A stretch of 22,567 nt of DNA from CAINVV01 sp964506325 (GTDB taxonomy: Bacteria > Bacteroidota > Bacteroidia > Bacteroidales > Prolixibacteraceae), in assembly GCA_964506325.1 (NCBI GenBank), contig CAZDLO010000052.1, positions 1 through 22,567 on the forward strand, read 5' to 3'. The translations under genes and the position numbers were made by a program. The notes beneath the pieces are model-generated. The model made no database searches. It had not been told where the DNA came from and saw nothing but the letters and a program-made list of their open reading frames with translations. Positions 1 to 7,761 of this stretch are shown here, piece by piece. Every line of letters begins with the position of its first letter. The first letter of the stretch is position 1.

Positions 1-2
1 TC

Positions 3-51
3 CATACGTACGTTCTGATATTCAAAATATTAATACTATTATTTACGTATG
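3..51. repeat. 8-base perfect inverted repeat at left edge
   Basis: CATACGTA at 3-10 and its exact reverse complement TACGTATG at 44-51 flank a 33-base AT-rich spacer, just past the stop of the dehydrogenase gene. It could be a weak stem-loop or a protein site. There is no T-run that would make it a clear terminator, and the window edge hides what lies beyond. Confidence 0.3.
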
Positions 52-54
52 AAA

Positions 55-864
55 TTACCTGATTCCGTAATGATTTCTCAGGATTTTACTGAATAGCTTC
101 CCGGGGAGGACATACTTAAGAACGACTGCCAGTTTCTGTTCAAAGGAAGCAATAATATAGTTGTGCCTTGGGTTGTTGCATTCGACGATTCTGACCAGTT
201 TCCTGGCCAGGATGACAGGTTTCCAGCCATTGGATTCATCTTTTTCAATTACGGCCAGTGTGCGGGCGAATTGATTTCTGTATGGGTCATCTTCACCGGT
301 TGGTGACAGGAATCCCCTGCGGTTCTGTGTGTTGCTGGTGTTGAAATCGCCCGGATTAATAAGGATTACCTTGATGTTGAATTCCTTGACTTCCATTCTC
401 AAGGCCTCGCTTAAGCCTTCAATAGCGAACTTCCCGGACGAATAAATCCCCTGGTACGGCAGCCCCATCAGTCCGCCGATCGAGCTGAAATTTATGATTG
501 TTCCGCCTCCCTGTTTCCTCATCACAGGTAAAACGGCCTGGGTAAGCTGAAGCAGTCCGAAAAAATTTGTCTCGACCTGGAGCCTGATGGTCTCTAGAGG
601 AGTGGTTTCTATGGGCCCTCCGGTATGCATGCCGGCGTTATTAATGAGCACATCGATCCGGCCCTCATTTTTCAGTACCGTCTGAACCCCGGAATGTATG
701 CTGCTACCTATGGTAAGATCCATAATAACCACTTTCACCAGGGGATCCGGGCATTCTCCGTTCCTTAAAGTACCATACACTGTATGCCCGTTTTTGGCCA
801 GCAGGGAGGCAGTCTCTTTGCCGAAACCGGATGAGATGCCGGTAATAAGGATAACCTTCTTCAT
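55..864 (-). CDS. Short-chain dehydrogenase/reductase, candidate 3-ketosphinganine reductase
   Basis: Classical SDR of 269 residues, a full-length single Rossmann domain. Visible motifs are the NAD(P)-binding TGISSGFG (residues 8-15), NNAG (75-78), Asn100, the catalytic Ser127/128 in INFSS, and YSSGK with Tyr141 and Lys145. There is no signal peptide, so it is cytoplasmic. The ATG at 864 has an AAAAGG stretch about ten bases upstream. It lies 37 bases downstream of the serine palmitoyltransferase-like gene on the same strand and is probably cotranscribed with it. That context suggests it reduces the 3-keto product of that enzyme to sphinganine. SDR sequence alone does not fix the substrate, and the N-terminal half also resembles retinol or hydroxysteroid dehydrogenase-type SDRs. 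The family is certain; the specific role is inference from the neighbour. Confidence 0.9.
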   Translation of the reverse strand: MKKVILITGISSGFGKETASLLAKNGHTVYGTLRNGECPDPLVKVVIMDLTIGSSIHSGVQTVLKNEGRIDVLINNAGMHTGGPIETTPLETIRLQVETNFFGLLQLTQAVLPVMRKQGGGTIINFSSIGGLMGLPYQGIYSSGKFAIEGLSEALRMEVKEFNIKVILINPGDFNTSNTQNRRGFLSPTGEDDPYRNQFARTLAVIEKDESNGWKPVILARKLVRIVECNNPRHNYIIASFEQKLAVVLKYVLPGKLFSKILRNHYGIR

Positions 865-901
865 ATCAAGTACCTTTTGTAACCTTAAGCAGGCTTACTG
901 G

Positions 902-2086
902 TTAAAGTATCCCAAGCTGTTTGGCTGCTTTGGAAATTTTTTCGATGGAGATTTCAACCTGTTCCCTGGTATGTGTAGCCATCAATGAGTACCTGATAAG
1001 GCTGTCTTCTTTCGGTACGGCAGGTGAAACCACAGGATTCACAAAAACGCCGTTCTCAAGAAGCAACCGTGTCAGTTTAAGGGCTTTGATGTCATCCCGA
1101 ATGAACAGCGGAATAATGGGTGTTTCAGATTTCCCGGTATCAAAACCGGCAGCTTTGAATCCATTCAGGGCATAATTGGTAATATCCCACAAATGTTTGA
1201 TCCTTTCCGGCTCGCTTTCCATAATTTCAATGGCAGTCAGGACTGTTGCAGCAGAGGCAGGTGTCATGCTGGCACTGAACATCAGGGAGCGGGAATTGTG
1301 CTTTAGGTAATTGATGGTATCCTTGTCGGAAGCAATAAAGCCGCCAAGTGAGGCAAGTGATTTGGAGAATGTTCCCATGATCAGGTCTACCTTATCGGTA
1401 AGGCCGAAATGGGAGGCAGTTCCTGCTCCGTTGATGCCAATCACACCCAGTGAGTGGGCATCATCTACCATGATTGTGGCATTGTATTTGGCAGCGAGTT
1501 TTACAATCTGCGGCAGTTTGACAATGTCGCCTTCCATGGAGAAGATGCCATCCACAACAATCAGTTTGATACTTTCCGGAGCGCAGTGTTTCAGCTTGCT
1601 TTCCAGCGACTTCATGTCGTTGTGCCTGAATTTCAATGTCCTGGAAAATGAAAGCCTGCTGCCTTCTATGATGCTGGCGTGGTCCAGTTCATCCAGCAGA
1701 AGGTGGTCGTTCCGCCCTGTCAGCACAGACACAACCCCAAGATTGACCTGGAATCCTGTACTGTAGCAAAGCGTGGCTTCCTTGCCTGTAAGTTTGGCAA
1801 GCCTCTCTTCCAGCTCAATATGAATATCCAGTGTTCCATTTAAAAATCTTGAGCCAGCACAACCTGTTCCATATTTATCGATGGCTTTTTTGGCAGCCTC
1901 TTTAATTCTTGGATGGTTGGTAAGCCCAAGGTAACTGTTGGATCCAAACATCAGCACTCTTTTTCCGCTGATGGTGACTTCTGTATCCTGATCTGATTCT
2001 ATTGCCCTGAAATAAGGGTAAATGCCTGCCTCAATGACCTTCTTAGGAAGGTCATATTTTGAAAGTTTGTCCTGTAATAGTCCCAC
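902..2086 (-). CDS. Serine palmitoyltransferase-like alpha-oxoamine synthase
   Basis: PLP-dependent fold-I enzyme of 394 residues. Members condense an acyl-CoA with an amino acid and release CO2 and CoA. The internal aldimine lysine is Lys242 in GTFSKSLASLGG; this FSKS/LGG form is typical of bacterial serine palmitoyltransferases, whereas 2-amino-3-ketobutyrate ligase and 8-amino-7-oxononanoate synthase usually have GTLGKA. Other active-site residues are Asp208 and His211 in DDAHSLG and His136 in LDHAS, the PLP-stacking position. The length matches soluble bacterial enzymes of about 400 residues. The start is GTG at 2086, preceded by AAGG at a suitable distance. If it is the palmitoyltransferase it makes 3-ketosphinganine, the committed step of sphingolipid synthesis. 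The following SDR gene fits as the next step. Glycine C-acetyltransferase is the main alternative. Confidence 0.88.
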   Translation of the reverse strand: MGLLQDKLSKYDLPKKVIEAGIYPYFRAIESDQDTEVTISGKRVLMFGSNSYLGLTNHPRIKEAAKKAIDKYGTGCAGSRFLNGTLDIHIELEERLAKLTGKEATLCYSTGFQVNLGVVSVLTGRNDHLLLDELDHASIIEGSRLSFSRTLKFRHNDMKSLESKLKHCAPESIKLIVVDGIFSMEGDIVKLPQIVKLAAKYNATIMVDDAHSLGVIGINGAGTASHFGLTDKVDLIMGTFSKSLASLGGFIASDKDTINYLKHNSRSLMFSASMTPASAATVLTAIEIMESEPERIKHLWDITNYALNGFKAAGFDTGKSETPIIPLFIRDDIKALKLTRLLLENGVFVNPVVSPAVPKEDSLIRYSLMATHTREQVEISIEKISKAAKQLGIL

Positions 2087-2120
2087 TTTTATACCTTAAA
2101 TGAAAGTTAGTTTGCGTTGT

Positions 2121-2154
2121 CAAATATAACAAAAATGAAAAGTTTATCGATAAA
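2121..2154 (-). promoter_or_regulatory. Bacteroidota-type promoter for the sphingolipid gene pair
   Basis: Read on the minus strand, positions 2128-2121 spell TATATTTG, a perfect match to the Bacteroidota -7 consensus TAnnTTTG. About 22 bases upstream (2154-2151) is TTTA, one mismatch from the -33 element TTTG. Transcription would start near 2113, giving a leader of roughly 27 bases before the GTG at 2086. This is read by eye. Confidence 0.55.
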
Positions 2155-2201
2155 TAACTGATTCTTTCAATTTTTCCGGAAATTTTTTGACCGGAAAATA
2201 T

Positions 2202-3944
2202 TCAGAGTTTTATCGATTTCTCCAGGTTGCCCGCTTTTCTGGAGCTGTAATTTATACGTATTTCACCTTTCCCTTCTACCAGGAATTGGAACTCTGAGTA
2301 GCCATAGGAAGGGACAGAGGTATAAATAATTTCCGGTTTGTGTTCCTGGTAACTAATTTTATTTGTTCGCAGGTCCGTAATTTTTCCGGATGCAATAGTT
2401 TTAGCGCCTGTAAGTTTAAGAATATCCTGTGGATACAGGTTGGAAGAGATGGCTTTGGATGACATGGATGGCAATCCTTTCCCATTCTTAAGTCTGACGC
2501 GAACCTGGTGAAGGTTTTTTTCGATTTCTTTCACATCAAAGATTTCCATGGAGATTTCCGGTGTCTGCTCTGAAGCATACAATACGACCATGGCATTCCT
2601 GTGAACAAGTTCGGGAAGCATGAACGGATGTGGCAGTCTTGAACTCATCTTTACCCATCCGCCAATTTCTACTTCACCATAGACAGGATGTTTGTATGGT
2701 TTCCAGTCCTTGTACAGCTCATTCAGTCCCAGGTAGTCGTTAAACCTGATTTGCTCCCTGCTTACCTCCGGGTTGCCACCCCTGCGCCCGGATGCTGCAT
2801 CCGGAGATGGTGGCAGGGGCTTGTCTGCGTTTTCCCGGTAGGTCTCCTGGGATCTCATAAATAATTCACCCACAAATGAATATGAACCCTCAAGATTAAA
2901 CATGTGCGAATCTGTATCCCCAAAAGTGTCATAAAGATCATACGATGGCTGGTAGACGTAACCGGGGGTCATTTTGAGGGCATTCTTACCAATGATGTCG
3001 TAAACGGCAACATCCCGGGAATCCACCTTCTCCTCCTTGATGGCCGGAGCCCTTAGCCACATCCCGCCGGAATTGTGAAAAGCAAAATTGACAATGATAT
3101 TTGGCCTTTGGTGTACATACTCCGCAATGGCTTTTACTCCAAGCCCGGAAAGGGGAAAATTACCGGCACCGCTCTGTATGTAGGGTGGTTGCCAGTTGTA
3201 ACCCCAGTTGCGGTTGGCATCCAAATAGCCGTCGCTGTCTTCATTGATTTTTCCGTCGTTGTCATTGTCGATACCCTCTTCGCCCAGGAGGGTCCATTCA
3301 CCCTTTTCTCCAGGCTTTGCAGGGATCATGAGCCTTTTGTCTTCAGGGTCCGTCTTGTAATCACCTAGGGGGTCTTTGATGCGCAACATGCAAATGTTTC
3401 CGTCACCATCCAGGTCATCGGGTCCGTCTTCATCCAGCAGTCCATCCCTGTCTTCATCCTTAGGAACCCTGAAGCTACGGCTGGAACTAGGGGTCTGTGC
3501 ATCGTTGAAAAAATGTGCACGCCCATCGACGTTGACAACAGGCAGGATATAATAGGCATTTTTGTCAACAACCCTGGTGATTTTCTCGTTTTCTCCGTAT
3601 TTTGTAAGGAGGAGATTGGCAAAATAGAGGCATACCTCTCCAGCCTGTATTTCATTGCCGTGAATGTTCCCGTCAACATAAACGCCGGGTTTTCCTGGTG
3701 CCTCACCTGTTTTGGGGTTGTTGATGGTGAGGGCGTATATCTCCCGGCCCTCCTCACTCTTTCCGACAAGGTCCAGCTTTGTGAGTTGGGGATAGGTGCT
3801 GTGAAGCAATTTAAGGGCTTCCACAACCTCCTCATAAGTGTAGTACCTGTCAAAACGTAACGGTATCTCTGTCTTGCTTTTGCTTTCGGCCTGAGAGGTA
3901 AATGAAAGCAGGCAAAAGGATAGAATAGCGATGTATTTTTTCAT
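2202..3944 (-). CDS. Secreted M14 zinc carboxypeptidase with Asp-rich calcium-type loops
   Basis: Exported metallocarboxypeptidase-family protein of 580 residues with a signal peptide (about 1-19, ending SQA). The M14 site is complete: His95 and Glu98 in NIHGNE, the substrate-binding NRNW (Asn244-Trp247), the third zinc ligand His290 in FAFHNSGG, and the general base Glu360 in FVGELF. The domain contains two Asp/Gly-rich stretches (about 163-182 and 226-239) with DxDxDG-like spacing, probably calcium-binding loops. A C-terminal region (about 410-580) looks beta-rich and is shared with the gene upstream. Its ATG overlaps the upstream stop in an ATGA, so the two are translationally coupled. It should remove C-terminal residues from peptides in the periplasm or outside the cell; the substrate is unknown. 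Confidence 0.9.
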   Translation of the reverse strand: MKKYIAILSFCLLSFTSQAESKSKTEIPLRFDRYYTYEEVVEALKLLHSTYPQLTKLDLVGKSEEGREIYALTINNPKTGEAPGKPGVYVDGNIHGNEIQAGEVCLYFANLLLTKYGENEKITRVVDKNAYYILPVVNVDGRAHFFNDAQTPSSSRSFRVPKDEDRDGLLDEDGPDDLDGDGNICMLRIKDPLGDYKTDPEDKRLMIPAKPGEKGEWTLLGEEGIDNDNDGKINEDSDGYLDANRNWGYNWQPPYIQSGAGNFPLSGLGVKAIAEYVHQRPNIIVNFAFHNSGGMWLRAPAIKEEKVDSRDVAVYDIIGKNALKMTPGYVYQPSYDLYDTFGDTDSHMFNLEGSYSFVGELFMRSQETYRENADKPLPPSPDAASGRRGGNPEVSREQIRFNDYLGLNELYKDWKPYKHPVYGEVEIGGWVKMSSRLPHPFMLPELVHRNAMVVLYASEQTPEISMEIFDVKEIEKNLHQVRVRLKNGKGLPSMSSKAISSNLYPQDILKLTGAKTIASGKITDLRTNKISYQEHKPEIIYTSVPSYGYSEFQFLVEGKGEIRINYSSRKAGNLEKSIKL

Positions 3945-5788
3945 GATTTACCTCCAATCTTAATCTGTTTAACTTCTGAACCGGAGTGTATTGATTCGAT
4001 TCTTGCCTTCAGGACTGAGCTTTTTGCGGCCCGGATGATCCATGACATCTTTTTTACCTGGTTTCCACCAACATCTCCAAGAGGAGTTCGCTGATATCCT
4101 TCCAGGAATTCCAGGTTGTCACCTTCCAGGATAATCACTGCAGGAGCCGGTTGCCTGTTTCTTGCTCCGATGGCGATTGGGAATGATAATCCTCCATTGT
4201 TTTCAATAAATAGTTCCAGCCTGAAAATACCGGCACCCAGATCAGTCACCTCCTCTTTCATCAGCTGCAAACGAGGCAGTTTTTCCGAGAGTCGGAGGAG
4301 CCAGGGAAGTTGAGTCCTGCACAGTGAATCAATTTGTGTTGCAGGAGGAGTTGAGGTGACAAAAGGAGCCAGTCCGCCAATCTCAACTTTGCCAAGGGTA
4401 GGGTGATTGTATGGCTGCCAATTGACAAATCCGGCACCTTTCTGTTTTTTGTCCACGTATTCCAGGATTGTCTTTTCTTTGTCGTCGGGAACGGCGGTGC
4501 CGGTTTTCATCTCCCTGGCAGCACCTTCTTTCTGGGGCTTTTCTGCAGTTTTGGGAATTGTGAAAAGATTCATGCTGAAAGAAGGAACGCCGAGGTGAAA
4601 GTAAGCCCACAGTTCGAAGGATCCGTCCTTGTCAGGATCCGCTGCCATCCTGTCTGTTGATCCACCTTTTGCTTTGAGGTATGCTTTGTATTTTTCGGAA
4701 AAATCGGTGTAAAATTTTAGATCTTCTTCGAGTGGATTGACCGCAGCACCCAGTCCCAGCATGGCGACAACAGTCTCTGCAGTTATTTCACGTCCGCCCC
4801 TGCCTCCCATTCCTGTTTTAAACAGTTCAATGACCTCCTGCATGGTATAGTTTTTTTCCGGATCCGCCCCAATCCTGGAGGCGAAACGGGCCGGTACCCT
4901 GAGGCTTTCCATATTTGCTCCTCCTTTGCGTCCTCCACGCGGCGGGGCAAGGCAAAAGTCTGATGTCCCGAGGGTAAAGACCATGGAGATTTCCGGATGA
5001 GCGAAAATAAATTTCATGACTCCATAGACTTCAGGTGACTGGCCCGGCCACAACCCTGTATCCTTGTTGTTGGATTTGAAAAGGTGTGGAAAACTGATTC
5101 CTACATTGATGCCACCCGGACCATCTTCGTTGATCACACCATCAGAATCATTGTCTGTTCCTTCCTGGTACAATTTGTACTTGCCTCTTTCTCCTTTGGC
5201 GGGATCGGCTTTTAACATGATCCGCGGATCTTTCCCGGAAATAATATGGGAGCCTTCAGGATCTTCCACACGCATTTGTGTAATCCATCCGTCACCATTC
5301 AGGTCTTCCGGAGCATCCTCATCCAGCTGATCGTCCTTGTCGTCATTAACGGCCCAATTGTTGACAGTTCGTTCAAGTTTCACCTTTGAAAAATATCCTG
5401 TCGTGGCATCCGGGTTTGGCAGCGGGAGTATAAACCATTTCACACTCTTTGTGTAAGCGGCTGAATCCAGGAGCATTTTAGCCATGTAAAGGGCACCCTC
5501 TGAAGAGAGCGGCGTTTTCCCTTCGAAATTGGCGCCGACAAAAATTGCGGGGACATTTTTGAGATCAGCTCCAATTTCAAGTACATCGACAGAGACACCT
5601 CCCGGGCTCTCTGCTATATGATGCAACTTGGTTTTTACGGGGTCTTTTAACTTTAAAGCGTTCAGCATTTGCTGGATTTCCGCATTAGTCCTGTATTTGT
5701 CAAATGCAACAGTCGGTTGGGCATTGAGATAGGTACAGCAAAACAGGAGTAGGCATATCCCAATAGAACTTCGCACAAATTTAGGCAT
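3941..5788 (-). CDS. Catalytically dead M14 carboxypeptidase paralogue (pseudoenzyme)
   Basis: Exported protein of 615 residues with a signal peptide (about 1-23, ending LNA-Q), homologous over its length to the peptidase translated just after it. Shared landmarks are the N-terminal YxTxxE-type start, paired Asp-rich loops (149-167 and 212-222), the MR-DP segment and the C-terminal VEIGG module. Aligning the two by eye, each catalytic position is replaced: zinc ligands His95 and Glu98 become Glu89 and Thr92, NR of NRNW becomes Gly230-Ile231, His290 becomes Gly274, and Glu360 becomes Asn407. It also has a Gly/Arg-rich insert around 283-335. The reading frame is intact, so this is not a decaying gene. 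It probably binds peptide or assists the active partner. The first gene of the pair, it starts 174 bases after the upstream operon. Confidence 0.85.
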   Translation of the reverse strand: MPKFVRSSIGICLLLFCCTYLNAQPTVAFDKYRTNAEIQQMLNALKLKDPVKTKLHHIAESPGGVSVDVLEIGADLKNVPAIFVGANFEGKTPLSSEGALYMAKMLLDSAAYTKSVKWFILPLPNPDATTGYFSKVKLERTVNNWAVNDDKDDQLDEDAPEDLNGDGWITQMRVEDPEGSHIISGKDPRIMLKADPAKGERGKYKLYQEGTDNDSDGVINEDGPGGINVGISFPHLFKSNNKDTGLWPGQSPEVYGVMKFIFAHPEISMVFTLGTSDFCLAPPRGGRKGGANMESLRVPARFASRIGADPEKNYTMQEVIELFKTGMGGRGGREITAETVVAMLGLGAAVNPLEEDLKFYTDFSEKYKAYLKAKGGSTDRMAADPDKDGSFELWAYFHLGVPSFSMNLFTIPKTAEKPQKEGAAREMKTGTAVPDDKEKTILEYVDKKQKGAGFVNWQPYNHPTLGKVEIGGLAPFVTSTPPATQIDSLCRTQLPWLLRLSEKLPRLQLMKEEVTDLGAGIFRLELFIENNGGLSFPIAIGARNRQPAPAVIILEGDNLEFLEGYQRTPLGDVGGNQVKKMSWIIRAAKSSVLKARIESIHSGSEVKQIKIGGKS

Positions 5789-5962
5789 CAGTGTAAGTTT
5801 GAATTTAATAATTTCCTTAGGGTTGTTCGAAAGACTCGTGAAAGTAGAAGTTATTTTTCAAACATTTGTTTCATGATGCACATTTTTTTCCAATGCCTGA
5901 AACCAGGCTTACAGAGTTGGTGGAAATTGCGATACGAAGAACCTTTTCACTGGGAGAGAAAT

Positions 5963-6628
5963 TTATTTATTTACCGGATTTGGACTTTTCAGATTGGATT
6001 CCAGCCATTTGTCAATATTTTGCAGTCCGCTCATAGCAGAATTGTCATTCGGACGGATTATTAGCGCCTGTCTGAAAAGCAATTTTGCATCAGCATGCCT
6101 GAAATTGTTGAGTTTTGACCAGGCGAGCATGATAACTGAGTCGTAATCAAGGGGATAAAGGTTAACAATTTTTTCGAACAGAGCAGTGGCAGAATTGTAT
6201 TCTTTCTTGTTGTAATAAATCACGCCCAGCCAATAATTGGCTGTAGTGTTCAATGGGTCTACCTTGAGTACCTCTATATACTGCTCCTTTACTTTCGACC
6301 AGCTGTCTACGGCACTCAATGGCTTGATGCACCCAAGCCTGGCTTCAATGGCATAGGGTTTCAACAGGATGGCTTTCTGATAATAGGTGATGGATTCATT
6401 GTACTGCTTTGATAAATATTTCAGCCACCCCAACCTTAAATTCGAGATATAATCATTCTCCTGGTAAATTGTTTTCATCTCGCTGATTGCCAGGTCATAA
6501 TTTTTCTGGTTTTCTGCAATATAGCTCCTGCTGTAGGTCGATTGTAAATCGTTAAGATTTTGAGCACCAACTTCAAAAATAATCAGTAAAAGTGCTGCCA
6601 CAGAAAAAAGTTTTCTTAGAGTTTCCAT
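5963..6628 (-). CDS. Secreted TPR-repeat protein
   Basis: Protein of 221 residues with a signal peptide (about 1-22, ending VGA-Q) followed by several tetratricopeptide repeats, seen as helix pairs with the usual Tyr/Ala/Pro positions, for example around YNESITYYQKAILLKP, YWLGVIYYNKKEYNSATALF and HADAKLLFRQALIIRP. TPR arrays act as protein-binding scaffolds; no enzyme motif is present. It is the last gene of the long minus-strand operon, and its start overlaps the end of the beta-barrel gene by 13 bases, so the two are probably coupled and may interact. The location should be periplasm or outer membrane. Partner and role are unknown. Confidence 0.85.
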   Translation of the reverse strand: METLRKLFSVAALLLIIFEVGAQNLNDLQSTYSRSYIAENQKNYDLAISEMKTIYQENDYISNLRLGWLKYLSKQYNESITYYQKAILLKPYAIEARLGCIKPLSAVDSWSKVKEQYIEVLKVDPLNTTANYWLGVIYYNKKEYNSATALFEKIVNLYPLDYDSVIMLAWSKLNNFRHADAKLLFRQALIIRPNDNSAMSGLQNIDKWLESNLKSPNPVNK

Positions 6629-7761
6629 TTTAATCCTCCTGAATATGAATATTGGTAATAGTAATTGTTTTGGGAGTCCGAATTATACTCCTGCTTGTTG
6701 AAAGTGAAATTTCCGATGATGGAAAGATGCTTCCCTGCAAAATAGACAAGCGTCCCTCCAGTTCTGAAAACTGTCGGATCATAGGCATTGTATACGTAAA
6801 GCCCGCCGTGGGAAGTGTAGTTTTTCAGGTTGCCGATGGTAATACTTCCTTCACCCCAAAGATTCCCTGCAATCTTTAACCCTGCAGCCTGGGAAAAAAT
6901 TGTCCTGAATGAACTGTTCCCGATCATGCCTGCTGCATAACCGGTAAAATACAGGTTGGACCTTCCAGGCAAAACGACACTTGCCTGAAGTCCGGTTTGA
7001 GTTGTTGACGAAGAGGCAGAATTCATTACAGAGGCATTGGCCTCAAGGTTGAACCGGTTAATCTGGCTGGAAATTGCGATTAAACCTAAATTTACGGGAT
7101 AAATTCCATTGGAATACCGGGTGGAGAGCCTGTGGTAACTGGTTTTTAAATGCCAGGCAGGGGAGATGGTAAGAGTCAGAATGGCCAGGTATTCAGGCTG
7201 CTGTGTCAGTATGTTACTGATTGTCTGCTCGAAATAGGCATAAGCCTGGTATAGGGAGAGCCGGTAGCCGAGTTCGGAATTCACCCCAACCCGGTAATAA
7301 ACCTGGTCTGATCTTTCCTGTGCCTTGTTTGTTTTAAGTGCCATCTCTGTATCAATTGATTCCACTGGTTTAACCTCCTTTATGTTGAGGCGTATTGTCG
7401 CATCGCCCGGGAGTTTACCTGCATAATACCGGGTATTGACAGATCCGGCATAAAGACTTGAATAATACAGGTATTCCCTGCTTATATTGTCAGAAGCGTC
7501 AAATTCAAGGGCTTTCTTGTATTGATTAATGGCGGAATAGTAGTCGTTCGTTAGAAAATAGGCATAACCAGCCCGCTGACGCATAAATTTGCTGTCAATA
7601 TTCTGAATGAATGCCTCCTTTGATATTTTAATCAATGCCTTCCAGTCGCTATTCACATAATATTGATAAGAAAGGCTGTCGGCTTTGTGAAAATCGAGCT
7701 TGACCTGTGAAAATGAGGTAAATGGCAGACAAAGGAATATTGCTATTATGTATTTATACAT
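6616..7761 (-). CDS. TPR plus outer-membrane beta-barrel protein (YaiO-like architecture)
   Basis: Protein of 381 residues with a signal peptide (about 1-18, SFS-Q), an N-terminal TPR-like helical part (about 25-105, with the YYSAINQYKKALEFD unit) and a C-terminal part from about 150 made of alternating aromatic/polar strands with Gly, Ser and Asn turns, as in outer-membrane beta-barrels. It ends GGLKWKL, with an aromatic residue near the end. This layout resembles YaiO-family outer-membrane proteins, though I cannot confirm the family by eye. Its start overlaps the urea-transporter/peptidase gene by 16 bases and its end overlaps the secreted TPR gene, showing tight coupling. It is the likely outer-membrane component of the operon. 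Confidence 0.75.
   Translation of the reverse strand: MYKYIIAIFLCLPFTSFSQVKLDFHKADSLSYQYYVNSDWKALIKISKEAFIQNIDSKFMRQRAGYAYFLTNDYYSAINQYKKALEFDASDNISREYLYYSSLYAGSVNTRYYAGKLPGDATIRLNIKEVKPVESIDTEMALKTNKAQERSDQVYYRVGVNSELGYRLSLYQAYAYFEQTISNILTQQPEYLAILTLTISPAWHLKTSYHRLSTRYSNGIYPVNLGLIAISSQINRFNLEANASVMNSASSSTTQTGLQASVVLPGRSNLYFTGYAAGMIGNSSFRTIFSQAAGLKIAGNLWGEGSITIGNLKNYTSHGGLYVYNAYDPTVFRTGGTLVYFAGKHLSIIGNFTFNKQEYNSDSQNNYYYQYSYSGGLKWKL

Noticed and set aside
5894..5913. A GCCTG/CAGGC hairpin in the gap after the TPR gene, considered as the operon terminator.
   Set aside because: The stem is only five base pairs, and on the minus strand it is followed by an A-run rather than a U-tract.
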